Shown: piece after piece, positions 1 to 5,608 of the stretch
How positions within the stretch are numbered: the first letter of the stretch is position 1
How the letters are laid out: each line of letters starts with the position of its first letter
NCBI GenBank assembly: GCA_017616955.1
Contig: JAFZXD010000244.1
Span: forward strand, 1 to 6,395
DNA length: 6,395 nt
Direction: 5' to 3'
Source: Eubacterium sp.
Lineage (GTDB): Bacteria > Bacillota > Clostridia > Lachnospirales > Lachnospiraceae
The notes under the pieces: generated by a model
The model's database searches: none
Told to the model about the DNA's origin: nothing
What the model saw: only the letters and a program-made list of their open reading frames with translations
Position numbers and translations under genes: made by a program

Positions 1-161
1 CGTACTTCTTCAGGGGATATAATGACGAGCTTGCAAATGCCACAGATAACGGTAGATTTGGCGACCTTGTAAGAGCTGTTGATGAAAGAAGAAATGAATT
101 CATCAATTCTCAGACACAGCCTGATATTCCGGTACAGGCAGAAGAAAGTTATCAGTTTTAA
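1..161 (+). CDS. 3' end of an unidentified protein (partial)
   Basis: An open frame enters from the left edge (first complete codon at base 3) and ends at TAA 159-161, giving the last 52 residues of a protein. The visible part begins YFFRGYNDELANATDNG, continues as a charged, probably helical stretch (VRAVDERRNEFINS), and ends in a short polar tail (PDIPVQAEESYQF). There is no membrane segment, cysteine motif or signal in this part. I do not recognise the family. The next gene starts 27 bases downstream with no terminator between them, so the two are probably co-transcribed. That the frame is coding is likely from its composition and its position directly ahead of a well-spaced ribosome binding site; its function is not known. 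Confidence 0.7.
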   Translation, partial: YFFRGYNDELANATDNGRFGDLVRAVDERRNEFINSQTQPDIPVQAEESYQF

Positions 162-177
162 TTGGGGAAATGTAAAT

Positions 178-183
178 AGGTGA
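178..183 (+). promoter_or_regulatory. Ribosome binding site that sets the start at 189
   Basis: AGGTGA lies 5 bases before ATG 189. The in-frame GTG at 180 lies inside this motif and has only a distant GGGG (164-167) upstream of it. The ATG at 189 is therefore the better start. Confidence 0.65.
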
Positions 184-188
184 CGAAT

Positions 189-827
189 ATGCTTAGGAAG
201 TTAAAAATATTATATAATTCAAGACTTTTCCAGATCATGGCTATGTGTCTGGTTGGAGGCGTGCTTTTAATAATAATGGGAGTAGGAGAGATAATCGATT
301 CCAAGAAAACTCCTGTAGATTATAATTCCATACAGCTTTCTGATCTAAAGTCAGGAGATGTGATAGAGGGTGACATTTCCATGAATTATGGTGCGTACGA
401 ATCTATCGAAACAAAGAGTTCCGGAAAAACTACCGGAGTTAAATACAGATATATCATTCCGGTAGGAGACAAGGGATTTGCCGGAATTGAGTTTTCGAAT
501 TCTTTAGACATTTCAAATATGGATAATATGACAAAAGAGACCCTTGAGGTTTATAAGGGAAATGCTGAAGAGACGTCTACAGTTGTTCATTTCAAAGGTA
601 AAGTAAACAAAATGAGTAATGAAGATTACGGTTACTTTAGAGACGGAATGAAGGGACTGGGATATACCGATAATGAGATAGAGCAGTATTCTACCAAGCT
701 TTATATTCAGATAAGAACGCTGAATGGTGGAGGAACTGTTGTCGTTGCGGGCGCTATTCTTGTAATAGCCGGCATAGTGATGACTATTATAGTGTTGATC
801 AAATCCAAAAAGAATGGACAGCTGTAA
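189..827 (+). CDS. Two-membrane-segment protein with extracytoplasmic domain, unknown function
   Basis: This is a 212-residue protein starting at ATG 189. A short basic N-terminus (MLRKLK) precedes a hydrophobic segment at about residues 14-36. A polar domain of about 140 residues follows (37-179), and a second membrane segment at about 183-204 ends in a basic tail (KSKKNGQL). Basic residues at both ends suggest that both termini are cytoplasmic and the central domain is outside. That domain looks beta-rich (LKSGDVIEGDISMNYGAY, YRYIIPVGDKGFAGIEF) and has no catalytic motif I can see. The layout and the 'IIPVGD...GIE' pattern resemble small Lachnospiraceae membrane proteins annotated as domains of unknown function (possibly DUF6709), but I cannot confirm this without a profile search. 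It is probably in an operon with the partial gene upstream. The stop codon lies in the loop of the terminator hairpin. Confidence 0.85.
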   Translation: MLRKLKILYNSRLFQIMAMCLVGGVLLIIMGVGEIIDSKKTPVDYNSIQLSDLKSGDVIEGDISMNYGAYESIETKSSGKTTGVKYRYIIPVGDKGFAGIEFSNSLDISNMDNMTKETLEVYKGNAEETSTVVHFKGKVNKMSNEDYGYFRDGMKGLGYTDNEIEQYSTKLYIQIRTLNGGGTVVVAGAILVIAGIVMTIIVLIKSKKNGQL

Positions 828-838
828 GGCTGTCCATT
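813..838. terminator. Bidirectional intrinsic terminator between convergent genes
   Basis: A perfect 10-bp inverted repeat (AATGGACAGC 813-822 and GCTGTCCATT 829-838) encloses a 6-base loop. On the plus strand it is followed by only a weak T-rich run (TTGCTTTAT). Read on the minus strand, the stem is followed by CTTTTTGG, a better U-tract, so it can also end the hydrolase transcript arriving from 885. The plus-strand gene's last codons form the left arm and its TAA (825-827) sits in the loop. Confidence 0.75.
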
Positions 839-884
839 TGCTTTATCTGGTGATTATTTATTTTCTATTTTATCTATTCTATAC

Positions 885-1394
885 TTATCTTACTTCAATC
901 TGACAACTTTTCATAGTTGCGAGAGCTGCGTCGTGAGCCTCAGGTGTGACACCTGCACAGCAGGCTGCATCCACGCTGATCTTGTTTTCAGGGAAAAGAG
1001 CTTTAAGAATGATGGCATTTGAAACTACACAGATATCTGTGCAGAGGCCGATAAGTTCGATATCACCAAGCTCTTCGGCAGTATATTTGTTCCATCCGTT
1101 ATAGCCGAATCGGTCTTTATCGATAATCTCAGATGCTGTTTGATCTGCATTCAGTTCCTTTCTGATTTCCCAGCCGTTCGTTCCCTTTATGCAGTGTGGG
1201 ACAGGAAGATAATGTCCTTCCTGAGTATTCATATAATCATCTCCGTGAGTATCCCTTGTGAAGATGATCCTATCATTTTTATATTCGCTGAGTTTTTTCA
1301 CAACATTCGGAACTATTGCTACAGCTTCGGAAGTTCCGAGCGCACCGTCTATAAAGTCATTTTGCATATCAATAACTATAAGAGTTCTATTCAT
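885..1394 (-). CDS. Cysteine hydrolase, nicotinamidase/isochorismatase superfamily
   Basis: This 169-residue protein matches the single-domain isochorismatase-like fold. Numbered from ATG 1394, the catalytic triad is visible: Asp9 in VIDMQNDF, Lys93 in IIDKDRFG, and the nucleophile Cys122 in GLCTDICVVSN (the family G-x-x-T-D-x-C-V pattern). The segment RDTHGDDYMNTQEGHYLPVPHC supplies Asp48, His50, His61 and His67, placed like the metal ligands of nicotinamidase PncA, which turns nicotinamide into nicotinate for NAD salvage. The length is close to that of compact bacterial members (about 170-200). The metal site favours a nicotinamidase-like amidase over isochorismatase, but the substrate cannot be read from sequence. 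The start is ATG 1394, which has a perfect GGAGGT 7 bases upstream; the GTG at 1409 overlaps that site. It is transcribed alone, divergent from the YczE/serpin unit and convergent with the gene before it. Confidence 0.93.
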   Translation of the reverse strand: MNRTLIVIDMQNDFIDGALGTSEAVAIVPNVVKKLSEYKNDRIIFTRDTHGDDYMNTQEGHYLPVPHCIKGTNGWEIRKELNADQTASEIIDKDRFGYNGWNKYTAEELGDIELIGLCTDICVVSNAIILKALFPENKISVDAACCAGVTPEAHDAALATMKSCQIEVR

Positions 1395-1401
1395 TCTCTG
1401 T

Positions 1402-1407
1402 ACCTCC
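1402..1407 (-). promoter_or_regulatory. Ribosome binding site of the cysteine hydrolase
   Basis: GGAGGT on the minus strand lies 7 bases before ATG 1394. It overlaps the upstream in-frame GTG (1409-1407), which rules that codon out as the likely start. Confidence 0.85.
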
Positions 1408-1420
1408 ACTTTTTTATAAA

Positions 1421-1449
1421 GTTATATAGGAAATATAGAGTTTAGTCAA
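1421..1449 (-). promoter_or_regulatory. Sigma-A promoter of the cysteine hydrolase
   Basis: On the minus strand, TTGACT (1449-1444) is followed after exactly 17 bases by TATAAC (1426-1421). Transcription would begin near 1414, giving a leader of about 20 bases that just contains the GGAGGT site. I see no operator or riboswitch in this short leader. Confidence 0.7.
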
Positions 1450-1481
1450 CTTTAAGCGATTTTTTATATTAAAAATGGGTA

Positions 1482-1510
1482 TAGACATATATGATGCGCT
1501 GATATAAAAT
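1482..1510 (+). promoter_or_regulatory. Probable sigma-A promoter of the YczE-serpin unit
   Basis: TAGACA (1482-1487) and TAAAAT (1505-1510) are 17 bases apart, each with one mismatch to consensus. The transcript would start near 1517 and leave a leader of about 60 bases. A second, poorer candidate (TTGAAT 1529-1534, 17 bases, TTTATA 1552-1557) would leave almost no leader. The 181 bases between the two divergent genes hold these promoters and no other gene. Confidence 0.5.
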
Positions 1511-1575
1511 CTACTACGGCTCGGATTATTGAATAAAATGATTCCGGTTAGTTTATAGGAAAGATGAGATAAAAA

Positions 1576-2202
1576 ATGTTTAAAGACCTGGTTAAAGATA
1601 AGAAAAGGATACTTATATGTTTTGCGGCTGTATTTGGAATGGGATTCTTTGTGTCGCTGCTGATCATGTGTAATCTGGGTACGGATCCCTGTACATTTAT
1701 GAATCAGTCGGTTTCGGCAAAGGTAGGTCTTTCGTTCGGTAACTGGCAGCTGATTCTGAATATAGTAATGTTTATCTTTGTTATTATATTTAATAGGAAA
1801 TTGATAGGATTCGGAACTGTATTTAACATGGTTCTGATAGGCTATTATGTTGATTTCTTTACATATATATGGAAGAAGTATATACCTGAAACGACATGGA
1901 CAAATCCTGTCAGCAGATGGATCATATTCCTTGTGGTTTTGTTCTGTTTTATCGTATGTGCATCGGTTTATATTAATTCGGATACAGGGGTTGCTCCGTA
2001 CGATGCGTTACCGATAATTATAACAAATTTCACAGAAAGGGTGACAGGAAAGGATTTAAAGACTATAATAAGGATTGTCTGGGATGGCTCAGCTATCCTG
2101 ATCGGTACATTATGTGGGGGGAAACCAGTCGTGGGGATCGTGCTTATGGCGCTATTCCTTGGTCCGATCATCACGGCAGTAGGCAAACTTATGAACAAGT
2201 AG
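1576..2202 (+). CDS. YczE/YyaS/YitT-family integral membrane protein
   Basis: This 208-residue hydrophobic protein has about five membrane segments, near residues 10-32, 55-75, 78-100, 113-134 and 166-203. Family features are the early 'CNLGTDPCTFMNQ' loop (small residues, then P, after the first segment), 'GFGTVFNMVLIGYYVDF' and the C-terminal 'GIVLMALFLGPIITAVG', all typical of YczE-type proteins (COG2364). The biochemical role of the family is not settled; in Bacillus a YczE protein has been linked to lipopeptide production. There is no transporter or enzyme signature. The ribosome site is weak (AGGAAAG at 1557-1563, 12 bases from ATG), in contrast with the strong site of the serpin gene 23 bases downstream, so the serpin may be translated more from the same transcript. 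No terminator separates them. Confidence 0.85.
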   Translation: MFKDLVKDKKRILICFAAVFGMGFFVSLLIMCNLGTDPCTFMNQSVSAKVGLSFGNWQLILNIVMFIFVIIFNRKLIGFGTVFNMVLIGYYVDFFTYIWKKYIPETTWTNPVSRWIIFLVVLFCFIVCASVYINSDTGVAPYDALPIIITNFTERVTGKDLKTIIRIVWDGSAILIGTLCGGKPVVGIVLMALFLGPIITAVGKLMNK

Positions 2203-2208
2203 TTTCAC

Positions 2209-2216
2209 AAGGAGGT
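2209..2216 (+). promoter_or_regulatory. Ribosome binding site that sets the serpin start
   Basis: AAGGAGGT is a near-perfect Shine-Dalgarno sequence 9 bases before ATG 2226. That start is followed directly by a signal peptide, whereas the open frame upstream back to 2112 lies inside the preceding gene. Confidence 0.9.
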
Positions 2217-2225
2217 ATAGGTTAC

Positions 2226-3515
2226 ATGAAGAAAAGAAATGTATTGGCACTGTTGTTTGTATTGGTTTTCCTTTTTAGTTCATTTGGCGCAAGTGCGGCC
2301 GAACCGACCGGAGGTACCAAGAATCTGACGTCGACTTTGAAGATTGTTCCGGAATCCGGAAGGGATATGAATGCGGCTGAGGCGAAGAAGCTTACTTCTG
2401 CATCGATTAAACTTCTTAATAATACTATCAAGTATGATAAGAAGGATGCAAATGTCCTCATATCGCCGACATCTATTATGTTTGCGTTTGGTCTTGCTGA
2501 GAATGCAGCAAGGGGAAGAACCAAAAAGCAGATGGAAGATATAATAAACGGCGGTCTGAAAACAGCTGACAACAATCAGGTATTATGTAAACTGATGAGA
2601 GATATGGAGTCAGATGAGAATGTAGAATGGAATGTTGCGAATTCTGTATGGCTCAAGGATAGTAATGATGTAAAAGTCAAGGATTCATATCTTAGAACAG
2701 TTGGAGCATATTATGACGCCGATATCTTTAAGGCTCCGTTTGATCCGAGTACGGTAGAAGATATAAACGGCTGGGTTAATACGAACACCAATCAAATGAT
2801 TCCTAAGATCATAGAAGAACTTGATAAGTCAGCCGTTGCTTGTTTGATAAATGCCATCGCATTTGAAGCTTCCTGGCAGGAGCCATTTAATGATTATCAG
2901 ATTGTAAAAGATGCTGACTTTATAAATTCTGATAAATCCATTTCCAAAGTCAATATGCTTTGCGGAAAAGAATCAGGTTACTTCAATCTGAATGGAGCTA
3001 ACGGTTTCAAAAAACTCTATAAAGGCGGAGATTATGCTTTCGTTGGAATAGAGATGCCTGAGGGCACGTCTACGGCGGATTACATTTCCAAATTATCGAA
3101 AAATCCTTCAAGCTTTAACAAGGCACTTTCTAACATGAAATACGACAAAGATGTTAGAATAAAGATGCCGGAATATCAGCTTGATTATGATATCGAGATG
3201 AGTGATATGCTCAAGAAAGCGGGAATTACGGATGCATTTGATAAAAATCGCGCAGATCTTTATAACATGTTCGTAAGAGATCCCGGCTCGAATTATTACT
3301 TCGACAAAGTAATCCACAAGACACATATCGAAGTTGATAAGAATGGAACCAAGGCTGCAGCTGCAACTGCGATCATTATGATCAAAGCAACTTCTGTACA
3401 GCCGATTAAAGAGCCACTTGATATCAATCTTGATCACGCATTTGTTTACGCAATTATAGATACTAAAAATAATACACCTGTATTTATCGGTTGTGTAAAT
3501 TCACTTCAGAAATAG
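2226..3515 (+). CDS. Secreted serpin (serine protease inhibitor, I4 family)
   Basis: This 429-residue protein has a type I signal peptide (MKKRN, a hydrophobic core at 6-20, likely cut after Ala22-Ser-Ala24), leaving a mature domain of about 405 residues, normal for a serpin. Family landmarks are NVLISPTSIMFAFGLAENAARG (about residues 78-99), LINAIAFEASWQEPFN, the 'MPEYQLDYDIEMSDMLKKAGI' region, and HIEVDKNGTKAAAAT leading into the reactive loop. The hinge is canonical: Gly374 (P15), Thr375 (P14), then small residues 377-382. Such hinges let the cleaved loop insert into sheet A, so it should be a working inhibitor. Counting from P15 puts Ala388 at P1 and Thr389 at P1', with Lys387 at P2. This suggests elastase-like proteases if the register holds, or trypsin-like ones if it shifts by one. 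The C-terminus (DHAFVYAI...TPVFIGCV) is complete. There is no LPxTG motif or membrane anchor, so it is released or loosely surface bound. It is probably co-transcribed with the YczE gene. Confidence 0.95.
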   Translation: MKKRNVLALLFVLVFLFSSFGASAAEPTGGTKNLTSTLKIVPESGRDMNAAEAKKLTSASIKLLNNTIKYDKKDANVLISPTSIMFAFGLAENAARGRTKKQMEDIINGGLKTADNNQVLCKLMRDMESDENVEWNVANSVWLKDSNDVKVKDSYLRTVGAYYDADIFKAPFDPSTVEDINGWVNTNTNQMIPKIIEELDKSAVACLINAIAFEASWQEPFNDYQIVKDADFINSDKSISKVNMLCGKESGYFNLNGANGFKKLYKGGDYAFVGIEMPEGTSTADYISKLSKNPSSFNKALSNMKYDKDVRIKMPEYQLDYDIEMSDMLKKAGITDAFDKNRADLYNMFVRDPGSNYYFDKVIHKTHIEVDKNGTKAAAATAIIMIKATSVQPIKEPLDINLDHAFVYAIIDTKNNTPVFIGCVNSLQK

Positions 3516-3546
3516 CATTTAGAAATAACATTAAAATATAAGGTTT

Positions 3547-3587
3547 GGATGACAGTTGAAATCTGATTTTAACTGTCATCCTTTTTT
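3547..3587 (+). terminator. Strong intrinsic terminator after the serpin gene
   Basis: GGATGACAGTT (3547-3557) pairs with AACTGTCATCC (3571-3581), and the stem can extend inward by about five more pairs to a 3-base loop. Six T residues follow (3582-3587). It ends the YczE-serpin transcript. Confidence 0.92.
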
Positions 3588-3611
3588 GTGTAAAAATTTT
3601 TTTGGATTTTT

Positions 3612-3639
3612 TGAAACTTTTTCGGAACCTGCCGGGTAT
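3612..3639 (+). promoter_or_regulatory. Possible ECF-sigma-type promoter of the vWA lipoprotein gene
   Basis: TGAAAC followed by a T run (3612-3622) matches the -35 element of Bacillus sigma-W-type ECF promoters. About 17 bases later comes GGTAT (3635-3639), near the expected CGTA. An overlapping GGAACC (3624-3629) is also ECF-like. I see no convincing sigma-A promoter in 3588-3679; the best is a weak TTGTTT...TACGAA. The assignment is an inference from motif likeness. Confidence 0.3.
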
Positions 3640-3693
3640 TGTTTATAGAAAGGCAAAAATCATACGAAATTTTATATATAGGAGGGTTTTAGT

Positions 3694-5490
3694 ATGAGAA
3701 AGAATTATTTTAAAAAATCAATGGGAATAATAATTGTGGCAGGTCTTATGATGACATCTTTTACAGGATGCGGAAGAAGGGAGGAAGCACCTACCGAAGC
3801 AACTAAGCCGGACAGTACATATACAGAGCCTTATGCTGAGTCCGGAGATGATGTTTGCGTAGAGGAATCAACGACTGCATCTTATGATTACACGGAGGCT
3901 GAAAGTACTTCGTCGATGAAAAATACTTTAGCCGGTGATTCCACATATAGCAACAGCACACTTGAAGCAGAAACCATCTATAACGGATGCATAGTGCCCG
4001 GATATGAAGACAAAGAGCCGGATGCAAGAGAGTACAATCATGTTTCTGAAAATGACTTCATAGCTACAAATACTGAAAATGTTTCAACATTCTCCGCGGA
4101 CGTTGATACAGCATCTTATTCAAATATCAGAGGTTATATCAACAACAATGCCATGGTCCCGGAAGATGCAGTAAGAATAGAGGAAATGATCAACTATTTC
4201 CACTACGATTACAAAGAGCCAAAGGAGGGCGAACCATTTTCAGTTAATATGGAAGTTGACGGCTGCCCATGGAATCCAAATCATCAGCTGGTTATGATAG
4301 GTCTCAAGTCCAAGGCTATCGAGAATACAGACAGAAAGCCAACGAACTTCGTGTTCCTCATCGATACATCAGGTTCTATGGATCAGTCGGACAAACTTCC
4401 TCTTGTAAAATGTGCATATGTTAAGCTTCTCAGCGAGCTGAATGAAAATGACACAGTATCAATAGTTACTTACGCAGGAAGTGACGAGGTAGTTCTTAAA
4501 GGTGAAAGTGGTAACAATACAGATAAGATCGCATATGCAATCGAGAATCTCGAGGCTTCAGGAAGCACCAATGGTTCCGCAGGTATAAATACAGCTTATA
4601 AGATAGCTGAGAAATACTTTAAGAAGAACGGAAATAACCATGTGATCCTCGCTACAGACGGTGACCTCAATGTAGGTGTAACAAGTGAAGATGGTCTTAT
4701 CGATCTTATAAAAGAGAAGAAGGAATCAGGTATATTCCTCAGCGTTCTCGGTTTTGGAAATGACAACCTGAAGGATAACAAGCTTGAAGCTCTTGCTGAT
4801 AACGGAAACGGAAACTACGCATTTATCGACAGCGTATATGAAGCAAAGCGTGTGCTTGTTGAGGAAATGGGATCAACTCTCGAAACAGTTGCAAAGGATG
4901 TAAAGCTTCAGGCTACATTTGACAAAGATGTGGTAGAGAAGTACAGACTCATCGGTTACGAGAACAGAATGCTTGCAAAAGAAGACTTCGACAATGACGA
5001 AGTTGACGGTGGTGAGATCGGTTCAGGTCACGAAGTAACAGCACTTTACGAAATAGTTCCTACAAAAGATGCTGACATCTACGGCAGCGCAGAGAACAAT
5101 CATATCCTCGACCTTTCAATCAGATATAAGGAGCCAAAGGAAGACGATTCTAAGCTTCTTAAATATACATGCAATTATTCAAGAGATGGATTTGAAAACC
5201 AGGCAAGCGATAACATGCTTTGGGTAGAATCTGTAGCATACTTCGGAATGATCCTTAAGAACAGTGAGTATGCCGGACAGAAGTCTATAGCTCTGGCGCA
5301 GAAGCTTGCACAGGTAACAGACTATACAAATGATCCGCTCAGAGTTGAGTATATGTCACTCCTTGACAGAGCAGAGAATCTCTACGAAGGATCATACTAC
5401 TATAATGAGCTGGATGATTATAACGATTACGGATATGAAGAATATTCAGACAATAATGAAACAGAAGTAAATGTAATAGAAGCAGATTAA
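3694..5490 (+). CDS. YfbK-like von Willebrand factor A domain lipoprotein
   Basis: This 598-residue protein starts at ATG 3694 with AGGAGGG 7 bases upstream. A basic, hydrophobic N-terminus ends in a lipobox (SFTGC, Cys26), so it should be lipid-anchored on the outer face of the membrane. Residues 27-115 are an acidic Thr/Ser/Glu-rich linker. The conserved vWA N-terminal domain follows (about 118-215: STFSADVDTASYS, MINYFHYDY, CPWNPNH). The vWA domain starts near 218 and has a complete MIDAS metal site: Asp224-x-Ser226-x-Ser228 (DTSGSM), Thr292 (SGSTNG) and Asp322 (ATDGDLNVG). After it comes the DUF3520-type C-terminal region (YRLIGYENR, GSGHEVTALYEIVP near 441-456). The tail (564-598) is rich in Tyr, Asp and Glu. 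This order is that of E. coli YfbK. Proteins of this type bind a divalent metal and are thought to mediate protein contacts; the partner is unknown. It lies upstream of an ECF sigma gene, which suggests an envelope-linked role. Confidence 0.94.
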   Translation: MRKNYFKKSMGIIIVAGLMMTSFTGCGRREEAPTEATKPDSTYTEPYAESGDDVCVEESTTASYDYTEAESTSSMKNTLAGDSTYSNSTLEAETIYNGCIVPGYEDKEPDAREYNHVSENDFIATNTENVSTFSADVDTASYSNIRGYINNNAMVPEDAVRIEEMINYFHYDYKEPKEGEPFSVNMEVDGCPWNPNHQLVMIGLKSKAIENTDRKPTNFVFLIDTSGSMDQSDKLPLVKCAYVKLLSELNENDTVSIVTYAGSDEVVLKGESGNNTDKIAYAIENLEASGSTNGSAGINTAYKIAEKYFKKNGNNHVILATDGDLNVGVTSEDGLIDLIKEKKESGIFLSVLGFGNDNLKDNKLEALADNGNGNYAFIDSVYEAKRVLVEEMGSTLETVAKDVKLQATFDKDVVEKYRLIGYENRMLAKEDFDNDEVDGGEIGSGHEVTALYEIVPTKDADIYGSAENNHILDLSIRYKEPKEDDSKLLKYTCNYSRDGFENQASDNMLWVESVAYFGMILKNSEYAGQKSIALAQKLAQVTDYTNDPLRVEYMSLLDRAENLYEGSYYYNELDDYNDYGYEEYSDNNETEVNVIEAD

Positions 5491-5515
5491 CACTATTCAT
5501 ATACGCTTCTTAAAC

Positions 5516-5547
5516 AAAGCCTGCCCACCGGAAACGGTGGGCGCTTT
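5516..5547 (+). terminator. GAAA-loop hairpin, probable partial terminator between vWA and sigma genes
   Basis: GCCCACCG (5523-5530) and CGGTGGGC (5535-5542) form a perfect 8-bp stem capped by a GAAA tetraloop. Outer arms AAAGC (5516-5520) and GCTTT (5543-5547) add five pairs past a 2-base bulge. The only T run is inside the right arm and is followed by ACAAG, so the U-tract is poor. It may end most lipoprotein transcripts, allow some read-through into the sigma gene, or protect the mRNA 3' end. Confidence 0.6.
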
Positions 5548-5574
5548 ACAAGTCGGATACAGTTGGGGTATCAT
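5545..5574 (+). promoter_or_regulatory. Possible promoter of the ECF sigma gene
   Basis: TTTACA (5545-5550) and TATCAT (5569-5574) are 18 bases apart, a fair sigma-A match. The -35 box overlaps the right foot of the hairpin just upstream. If real, the sigma gene has its own start site in addition to any read-through. GGGTAT within this region (5566-5571) also occurs in the lipoprotein gene's upstream region. Confidence 0.35.
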
Positions 5575-5608
5575 ATCTTCTATAAAAAAATAAACAAATG
5601 GAGAAGGT

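Noticed and set aside
180..188. GTG start at 180 for the two-membrane-segment protein
   Set aside because: The codon lies inside the AGGTGA ribosome site that is correctly spaced from ATG 189.
1395..1409. GTG start at 1409 for the cysteine hydrolase
   Set aside because: It overlaps the GGAGGT site, and the family normally starts a few residues before the first Asp motif, as from ATG 1394.
1140..1445. 101-codon plus-strand open frame opposite the cysteine hydrolase
   Set aside because: It lies antisense to a clearly conserved enzyme, covers that gene's promoter and has no protein-like motif.
2112..2225. N-terminal extension of the serpin back to 2112
   Set aside because: It overlaps the YczE coding region in another frame, and a signal peptide and strong ribosome site mark ATG 2226 as the start.
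2222..3437. Minus-strand open frames opposite the serpin gene (2222-2575 and 3108-3437)
   Set aside because: They are antisense to conserved serpin sequence, with no ribosome site or family likeness.
3588..3693. Riboswitch or small RNA in the leader of the lipoprotein gene
   Set aside because: The stretch is short and AT-rich with no conserved riboswitch core and no stable multi-helix fold that I could see.
4210..5145. Repeated YKEPKE motif in the vWA lipoprotein (near residues 173 and 478)
   Set aside because: There are only two short copies, in different domains and with different flanks; this looks like chance in a Lys/Glu-rich protein.
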